Assembly (NCBI RefSeq): GCF_000209165.1
Contig: NC_009042.1
Location: 124,001-188,000, forward strand
DNA length: 64,000 nucleotides
Direction: 5' to 3'
Origin: Scheffersomyces stipitis CBS 6054
Lineage: Eukaryota > Ascomycota > Pichiomycetes > Serinales > Debaryomycetaceae
Within the stretch, counting starts at the first letter, position 1. Every line of letters begins with the position of its first letter. Shown piece by piece: positions 58,678-64,000 of this stretch. The position numbers and the translations under genes were made by a program. Under the pieces are notes generated by a model, which saw only the letters and a list, made by a program, of their open reading frames with translations, made no database searches and was not told the origin of the DNA.

Positions 58678-60024
58678 ATGTCTACGACTCACAGTGGCAA
58701 TGTATGGCTCGCTGTTATTGCAGCCTCTGCACTTTCGGCTGGTTTGGTGGATGCCTACTATCGATTCTATGCAAATAGCCTGATCTCATCGGGTGAAAAA
58801 TTCACAAAACCCAGACATAAGATAGATTCAGACCGATTGGAAACCAAGACGGACTATTCCGAGGAGTTGATTCAAGAACAGTTGGCTCGTAACTATGCTT
58901 TTTTGTCTGAGCAGGGCATGGACAACGTCAGAAACCAAAGAATTGTCATCGTTGGTGCTGGGGGAGTCGGTTCATGGGTTGCGACTATGTTAACCAGATC
59001 TGGAGTGGGCCACTTGAGGATTATTGATTTTGATCAGGTATCTTTGAGCTCATTGAACAGACATGCAGTGGCTAATTTGAAAGATGTTGGTACATCTAAG
59101 GTGGAGTCCTTGAGAAACCACTTGTTAAAGATTGCACCTTGGGTTCATATTGATGTCAAGAACCAGCTATGGAACCTTGAAAGTGCGCAAGATTTGATCT
59201 TTGGCGATGATTTCAAGCCTACTTATATTGTGGATTGTATCGACAACATTGACACCAAAGTCGATTTGTTGGCGTTCTGCTATGAAAACAAATTGCAAGT
59301 TATTTCGTCTGGTGGAGCTGCTTGTAAATCCGATCCTACCAGAATTAACATCAGTGATATCTCCAAAACTGAAGAAGATCCTCTCTCTCGTTCGGTCAGA
59401 ATCAGATTGAAGAAGAAGGGAATTCTCACCAACATCCCCGTTGTCTTTTCAGCAGAGAAACCAGACCCCAGAAAGGCTCAGCTATTGCCGTTGGCTGACG
59501 AAGAGTTGGAAAAAGGTGCTGTAGACGAACTTTCAGCTCTCAAGAACTTCCGTGTCCGTATCTTGCCAGTTTTGGGAACAGTTCCAGGTATGTTTGGACT
59601 TACTATCGCTACTTACATCATCACGTCTATTGCAGGATATCCTATTGAACCTATAGAGGGAAAGAACAGATACAAGATCTACGATGGGATCCTCCAGTCC
59701 TTAGCTGGGCAGCAGTCTAGAATTGGAAAAGAAGACCAAAGAGTACCCATAGCGTTGAACGACGTTCCTTACATCTTGGAAGAAGTGTACCATGGCAAGT
59801 CTCCCATCTCAAACTACTCTACCAGATTAACGATGTCCAGATGGGATCCTGAGCAAGAGTTGTCGTTTCAGAATGTAGTGGTCATGACAAAAGACGAACA
59901 GAAGAATCATGAAGAGAAAGTCTTGAAGGGAGGTCAGAAGTTGGAGGATGTGTACTCGGCTGAGGTGTTGGAGAGAGTGAGAGTGAGATTTGCCGAGGAG
60001 AAGTATTATTCTCAATTCCATTAG
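58678..60024 (+). CDS. tRNA threonylcarbamoyladenosine dehydratase, TCD1/TCD2-like
   Basis: 448 residues from the ATG at 58678. E1-like (ThiF/CsdL/TcdA) enzyme that converts t6A37 of tRNA to cyclic ct6A using ATP; in S. cerevisiae Tcd1 and Tcd2 sit on the mitochondrial outer membrane. A single N-terminal membrane span (VWLAVIAASALSAGLVDAYY) is followed by the Rossmann ATP site VGAGGVGSWVATML (about residue 92), FDQVSLSSLNRH and DCIDNIDTK. SSGGAACKSDPTR then contains the conserved Cys. ILPVLGTVPGMFG lies toward the C-terminus. Length agrees with Tcd1/Tcd2 (429 and 447 aa). I cannot separate the two paralogues. Confidence 0.93.
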   Translation: MSTTHSGNVWLAVIAASALSAGLVDAYYRFYANSLISSGEKFTKPRHKIDSDRLETKTDYSEELIQEQLARNYAFLSEQGMDNVRNQRIVIVGAGGVGSWVATMLTRSGVGHLRIIDFDQVSLSSLNRHAVANLKDVGTSKVESLRNHLLKIAPWVHIDVKNQLWNLESAQDLIFGDDFKPTYIVDCIDNIDTKVDLLAFCYENKLQVISSGGAACKSDPTRINISDISKTEEDPLSRSVRIRLKKKGILTNIPVVFSAEKPDPRKAQLLPLADEELEKGAVDELSALKNFRVRILPVLGTVPGMFGLTIATYIITSIAGYPIEPIEGKNRYKIYDGILQSLAGQQSRIGKEDQRVPIALNDVPYILEEVYHGKSPISNYSTRLTMSRWDPEQELSFQNVVVMTKDEQKNHEEKVLKGGQKLEDVYSAEVLERVRVRFAEEKYYSQFH

Positions 60025-60457
60025 CATTGTATAAAAGTTTTATAGGTATTATAGTCTCATGAAAGACTCATAGCAGCAATACATAGTCCAGTATCCTAAT
60101 TATACCTTGTTTCTTTCCGTGTCTCTTAAAAGGACTTTCACATCTAAGTCCTTTTTATACCTACTCGCATATAGACTAAGTTTTGTACTTTTCAGATTTG
60201 CTAAACTTGTGAATGTTCCTTGTTAAAAGCTCCATACATTACTTATATCTCTGTCTGTACATATACCTTTCTTTCTAACGTTACCATACATCTCTTAGTG
60301 TTCATAGTCTTTCTCGGAGTAGAAGTACTAAATTTGACGGATAGGTGGAATGCGAAAAATGCGAAATTTCACTCTTAAAGATCCTATTGACCTTTCTCTT
60401 GCCACTGAGCTCTTTCTCTTCAGATCTTCCAATTCTCCATAGCTATCCACATATACG
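60025..60457. other. Intergenic region, TCD gene / NAT2
   Basis: 433 nt. An imperfect inverted repeat around 60127-60156 (aaaaggactt...aagtccttttt) can form a hairpin shortly after the TCD stop. No gene seen. Confidence 0.5.
60128..60157. terminator. Hairpin-forming inverted repeat downstream of TCD gene
   Basis: aaaaggactt at 60128-60137 and its inverse aagtcctttt near 60148-60157 form a 10-bp stem with a loop of about 10 nt, about 105 nt after the TCD stop. Yeast 3' ends do not need hairpins, so a termination role is only possible. Confidence 0.35.
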
Positions 60458-61150
60458 ATGCTTCGCTTCAATCGGATGCGAGCCCCTATTTTCCGCCCTC
60501 TGAGCATTCTCACACGGTTCAACGGATCTCTTCTCAGAAACCAGGTGTTCAAGAGGTTTCAGTCGATCAAGACCTCTACGAATGCTGGTTCTTCGCAGAA
60601 TCCCTCCGGTAAGAAGGCTACCGGTATCAAGGCGTTGATGAAGGAGTACGGGTTTTCGGCCTTAGCAGTCTATTTGCTGATTTCTGCTATCGATTTGCCT
60701 CTTTGTTACTTGTTAGTACATTCTATGGGTAAAGACGAGATTGAATTCTACGAGAATAGGGCCAAACAGACATTTGGATTTGGTGTTAGTGACGAGGAAT
60801 TGGCTCAGAAACAGGAGTTGGCCAGAAATCAAGAAAAGCTTGAAAACGTAGACGTTGCCGGTAGAAGTGAAGGACAGGGAATTTTCAGCTACTTGTGGTC
60901 ACAGTTCTCATGGACCGAGTTCGCTATAGCCTATGGGGTCCACAAGTCGTTGATCTTCATCAGAGTTCCCATCACGGCAGCCATAACTCCAGGCATAGTC
61001 AGAGCCTTGAGACGCTGGGGATTCAAGATCGGTAGTGACAAGTTGGCTACTACTGCTACCATAGCCAAGGAGAACATCAAGGACTTTACTGCTTCCAGTT
61101 CAAAGTTTGGTACCAGGCCAAAGAACAAGAAGTGGTTCTGGTTCTTTTAG
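60458..61150 (+). CDS. NAT2: NAT2-like mitochondrial membrane protein (DUF1279)
   Basis: 230 residues. The N-terminus (MLRFNRMRAPIFRPLSILTRF) is a strong mitochondrial presequence. The DUF1279 core begins KALMKEYGFSALAVYLLISAIDLPLCYLLVHSMG with one membrane span. A second amphipathic region (FAIAYGVHKSLIFIRVPITAAITPGIVRALRRWGF) is the most conserved part of the FAM210/Nat2 family. The S. cerevisiae gene was named for an N-terminal acetyltransferase activity, but the fold gives no support for that, so the biochemical role is best left open. Length is somewhat below S. cerevisiae Nat2 (288 aa). Confidence 0.88.
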   Translation: MLRFNRMRAPIFRPLSILTRFNGSLLRNQVFKRFQSIKTSTNAGSSQNPSGKKATGIKALMKEYGFSALAVYLLISAIDLPLCYLLVHSMGKDEIEFYENRAKQTFGFGVSDEELAQKQELARNQEKLENVDVAGRSEGQGIFSYLWSQFSWTEFAIAYGVHKSLIFIRVPITAAITPGIVRALRRWGFKIGSDKLATTATIAKENIKDFTASSSKFGTRPKNKKWFWFF

Positions 61151-61484
61151 ATGAAAGAAAGATAGATATATAAGAAGAGAGATACATGTAAATAAACGTA
61201 CTTTAGATAATTTTGTTGAAAGTATATACCAAGAACTAAAATGTATGAACCGTGAACGAGGACATCAACTTCATGACAAATAAATAGGAACGCATGCATG
61301 TGCTATAGTAGGCATGACGTTGCTTTTCTGTAGAACTCTTTCATAAGAACTCTAAACGTGTTTTCCAATCTTATAGATTCTATTCTGTAGATTCTAGACT
61401 TGAATTCTCTAGAATTTCAAGACTCTCCTGATTTTCGAAGATTTTGTTCTGTAATTTTTCTGGAGACTCTTCTTCCTTGCTTCT
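61151..61484. other. Convergent intergenic region, NAT2 / LEU5
   Basis: 334 nt. Around 61375-61425 the words tagattct, agaatttc and gaattctc recur, giving short inverted repeats. No gene seen. Confidence 0.5.
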
Positions 61485-62699
61485 CTAAATATCCAATAGA
61501 GCCTTTGTTCTCTCGTAAACGTAGAAAGAACAGGAAACCATAGGGATCACCTTCAAGTAGCCGATGCTCAAACCTACGAAGAACCCCCTGAAACCACTTT
61601 CACGGAATACCATCATGGCTGTTGCTCGGAATGATAAGAATTGGCCCAGATTTATTGCACCGCCTACTTGCATTCTTCTTCGAATGACTTCAAATGGATA
61701 TGCTGCTGTTTGTGAGCACATTCCTGCCAATCCCCCTGCTATCAATTGAGCGTACGCCTTAAGGGGTCTTCTGGAATCACGAGAGTTAACTTCATTGCCT
61801 GTGCTTTTCACTACGTGGTAATTTTTGGGAGCAATATCCGAAACGGTGAACTTGGCAAAGTACTTGGAGCGGAAAATATCGTGGATTAGGTCGTGGGTAT
61901 AGAAGGACACCCCAGCGTACGGAATCATGCCCAAGATGGTGGCAGCAAAACCTCGGTAGAAGTTAGAGATGGCCACTAAAGAAGAAGGCAATCTCTCTCT
62001 CAGATACTTTAGCCACGACGGATCGTTTACTTTATGGAGTGGTTTCTCGTTGAAGATGGTCTTGATCGTCAGCGGAAGACGTCCCCGTCTATGTGACATA
62101 TATTGTTGATGCTGAGGATGAGGATGAGATGCAGACAGCAAGTTCTTTGTCTCATATGCCATTCTGACTCGGACCAAATCCAATGGATACGTGAAGAAAA
62201 CTGAGGCCAATCCTGAAAGGGAACCTGCCATGAAACGTCTTGCTGCTGTTTCATAGCTGTCAGTAGGAATTAATAGGTTTCTGATCTGTTCATAGGCTAC
62301 AAACTTAATCGATGCATAGGGAAAGATTCTCAACAACGTTACAGAATGTCCCTGGTAGAGTCCCCAGAAACCATCGTTGACCCAGATCCTTCTGGAAGCC
62401 CGGAATAGCCCCAGAAACTTGCCTCTATATTTGAGAAATTCCGGGTTGGAAGTTTGGAAGAGAATCTTGATTCTATCCAAGGGAGCTATCAATGTTTTGG
62501 CAGCGCTTCCAGCTACACCTCCGGCTATCCCCGAGCGTATGACATATTCAAACGACTGTTTGTCGATGACTTTCACGTACTCCAAAGGAGTTGACTGGTC
62601 ATTAACCTGAGACGATTCTTCTACGGTTGCTTGAACTTTGAGAAACGGATGCTGTGTCCCAGCCAGGGTCGATATGGATTCATTGAGCGGCGGCGTCAT
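61485..62699 (-). CDS. LEU5: Mitochondrial carrier Leu5 (CoA transport)
   Basis: 404 residues (357 in S. cerevisiae). Six-helix mitochondrial carrier needed to accumulate coenzyme A in the matrix. The three carrier signatures are visible: PLDRIKILFQTSNPEF in repeat 1, PLDLVRVRMAYETKN in repeat 2 and PFEVIRRRMQVGG in repeat 3. The matrix helices GLYQGHSVTLLRIFPYASIKFVAYEQ are typical of Leu5/SLC25A42 carriers. An insertion rich in His/Gln/Arg (about residues 195-245) between repeats 2 and the following helix, and a longer N-terminus, account for the extra length. The ATG at 62699 is the first in frame. Confidence 0.93.
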   Translation of the reverse strand: MTPPLNESISTLAGTQHPFLKVQATVEESSQVNDQSTPLEYVKVIDKQSFEYVIRSGIAGGVAGSAAKTLIAPLDRIKILFQTSNPEFLKYRGKFLGLFRASRRIWVNDGFWGLYQGHSVTLLRIFPYASIKFVAYEQIRNLLIPTDSYETAARRFMAGSLSGLASVFFTYPLDLVRVRMAYETKNLLSASHPHPQHQQYMSHRRGRLPLTIKTIFNEKPLHKVNDPSWLKYLRERLPSSLVAISNFYRGFAATILGMIPYAGVSFYTHDLIHDIFRSKYFAKFTVSDIAPKNYHVVKSTGNEVNSRDSRRPLKAYAQLIAGGLAGMCSQTAAYPFEVIRRRMQVGGAINLGQFLSFRATAMMVFRESGFRGFFVGLSIGYLKVIPMVSCSFYVYERTKALLDI

Positions 62700-64000
62700 T
62701 CTTTCTTACAAGTTGTATATATGAAGATGCTGCTTATGATGAGATGACAATGCGGAAGACTATGAGAATATTTCAAGATATTATTCTCTTTGATTAGTAT
62801 TCAGTTTTGGAGATATATTGAAGATTTGATTTTGAAATGGATTCAGATTTTTAAATTCCTGATTTTTCGGACTGATATAAGTGTCTGATTGATGAGTTAC
62901 TAACAGACAGATACTGAACAATAGATAAGATTCTGACCCACAGAAGCCGACGTAAACAAAAATGTAAGATAAATATGATAATAAGATGAAATAAATCAAA
63001 TTGAAATTGAAAATGAAAATTAAATGATATCAAAATAATCAATCGCAAAATGAAATTATCTGGAGTATCAATGCAAAAAGTCTGACTGACTGAAAGAATG
63101 TCTACGCCCCGGAGACACGCAGAGCTGGACCAAAAGCAAACGGAATACGGACACAACAGTTACTTGTTGTCTGGCTGCTAGTCTACGACAGCGTCAATGA
63201 AAAAAATGTCTGGAGTTGGCAATGACCAGAAAGAAAAGTCTGTCTCATGTTCAAACTGAGACGGCCATTTTTTTCCTAGGTTTGCATGTCTTGGCTCTTC
63301 TGTCTGTTTGTGTTCATTTCGAGTGGGTGAAAAAAAAGTATGGGGTTTAGAATACAAAGGACAATCCGGAGTCTGCTGGCCACTGCAAATTGAGACCCAG
63401 AGATCTCAAACTTGTTGGAGTTGATCTTCTTGTATACTTCAATGTTACAGTCTTTTTCCGTGGGCTTTTCTAAATTTTTGAGGAAATGGTACCAGTCCTC
63501 GGAGCATACAGCCATATTGCTGTTCTAACCATCCAGATCTGAGTGGGGCAAATGGGGGGCTGAACGTTATCCTGCAGACACAAACGATAAATATCTTACC
63601 ACTAATTGCAATTCTGGTAAATGAAGTCAATGAAGTACCTGTTAAAGTGTGGAAACTCGTTCAAAATGTATTCCAGTTATTGAAAGAATATCAGTCTGTT
63701 CATTTCCTCCATTTTGTACTTTTTTTGTGTCTTTCCGTGGTGCAATTTTGTAATAATAGAGTGTCTTGCGTAAACTGTCTACGATTGCAAATTCTATCTT
63801 GATAAATGACATAAAGACAAAACTATAGCAGAACTGTCCTCCCCTGTTTCTTCTTCTTCTTTCTAACTCTACTCTGCATCTTTATCAATAACATAGTCTT
63901 TTATTATATAGACCTAGTGTCTATAACTAGAAATACATGAATCCTTAATACAATTTTGAATTTTGAATTTTGAAACCGAGCCTGGTCGAATCGTTCGTTT
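62700..64000. other. Terminal intergenic region upstream of LEU5
   Basis: 1.3 kb to the window edge. The first 350 nt are A/T-rich with many gat/aaat words. A minus-strand ATG frame at 63276-63515 (79 codons, MAVCSEDWYHFLKNLEK...) has no recognisable domain and is left uncalled; it could be an exon of something larger. The last 20 nt repeat ttttgaatttt. Confidence 0.45.

Overview
This is a nuclear chromosome segment of a budding yeast, most likely a CTG-clade species (Debaryomycetaceae) and plausibly Scheffersomyces (Pichia) stipitis or a close relative. The evidence is as follows. The genes are compact and mostly intronless. The four spliced genes have short 5'-proximal introns with GTATGT/GTACGT donors and perfect TACTAAC branch points. 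A respiratory complex I subunit and a peroxisomal uricase are present, and Saccharomyces cerevisiae lacks both. Leucine is written mainly as TTG. In-frame CTG codons fall at positions where relatives carry Ala, Glu or other polar residues rather than Leu (RFA1, CKB1), as expected if CTG is read as Ser. The species name is an inference; no database search was possible.

Layout. 0.1-3.4 kb: SAS2 and CDH1, convergent. 4.5-8.9 kb: a secreted aspartic protease, the 24 kDa complex I subunit and a cystathionine beta-lyase. 9.4-21.4 kb: RFA1, KAP122 (with an intron that hides the true start), FRA1 and RAD5. 21.9-26.1 kb: a 1410-residue Ser/Thr-rich GPI-type wall protein built almost entirely of internal repeats. 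26.1-29.9 kb: a 3.8 kb stretch without a credible gene. 29.9-43.4 kb: ARO8, HIR1 (intron), GET1, CKB1, JAC1, CWC24, a DUF4112-like membrane protein, ECT1 (intron) and a TMA10/STF2-like small protein. 44.7-51.9 kb: a GPI-type copper-only superoxide dismutase, a DHA1 drug/polyamine transporter, ATE1, TFG2 and RPL38 (a two-codon first exon and a 380-nt intron). 52.3-62.7 kb: PRP18, a PEX30-family protein, uricase, a TCD1/TCD2-type dehydratase, NAT2 and LEU5. 62.7-64.0 kb holds no supported gene.

The genes are ordinary eukaryotic housekeeping genes (chromatin, replication and repair, splicing, mitochondrion, peroxisome) plus three secreted or surface proteins. They form no operon or gene cluster. 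Several are linked by recognisable promoter sites: MluI cell-cycle boxes before RFA1 and a related element before RAD5; a Tbf1-like plus a Cbf1-like site before RPL38; a perfect TTCGG-N6-CCGAA zinc-cluster site before uricase; a Gcn4 site before the cystathionine lyase; and CACGTG sites before FRA1 and JAC1.

No CRISPR array, intact transposon, rRNA or tRNA gene was found. No previously undescribed multi-gene system was seen. The points most worth a second look are the concealed first exons, the stalk-only repeat wall protein, the uricase promoter site, the odd aspartic protease and the gene-poor interval.
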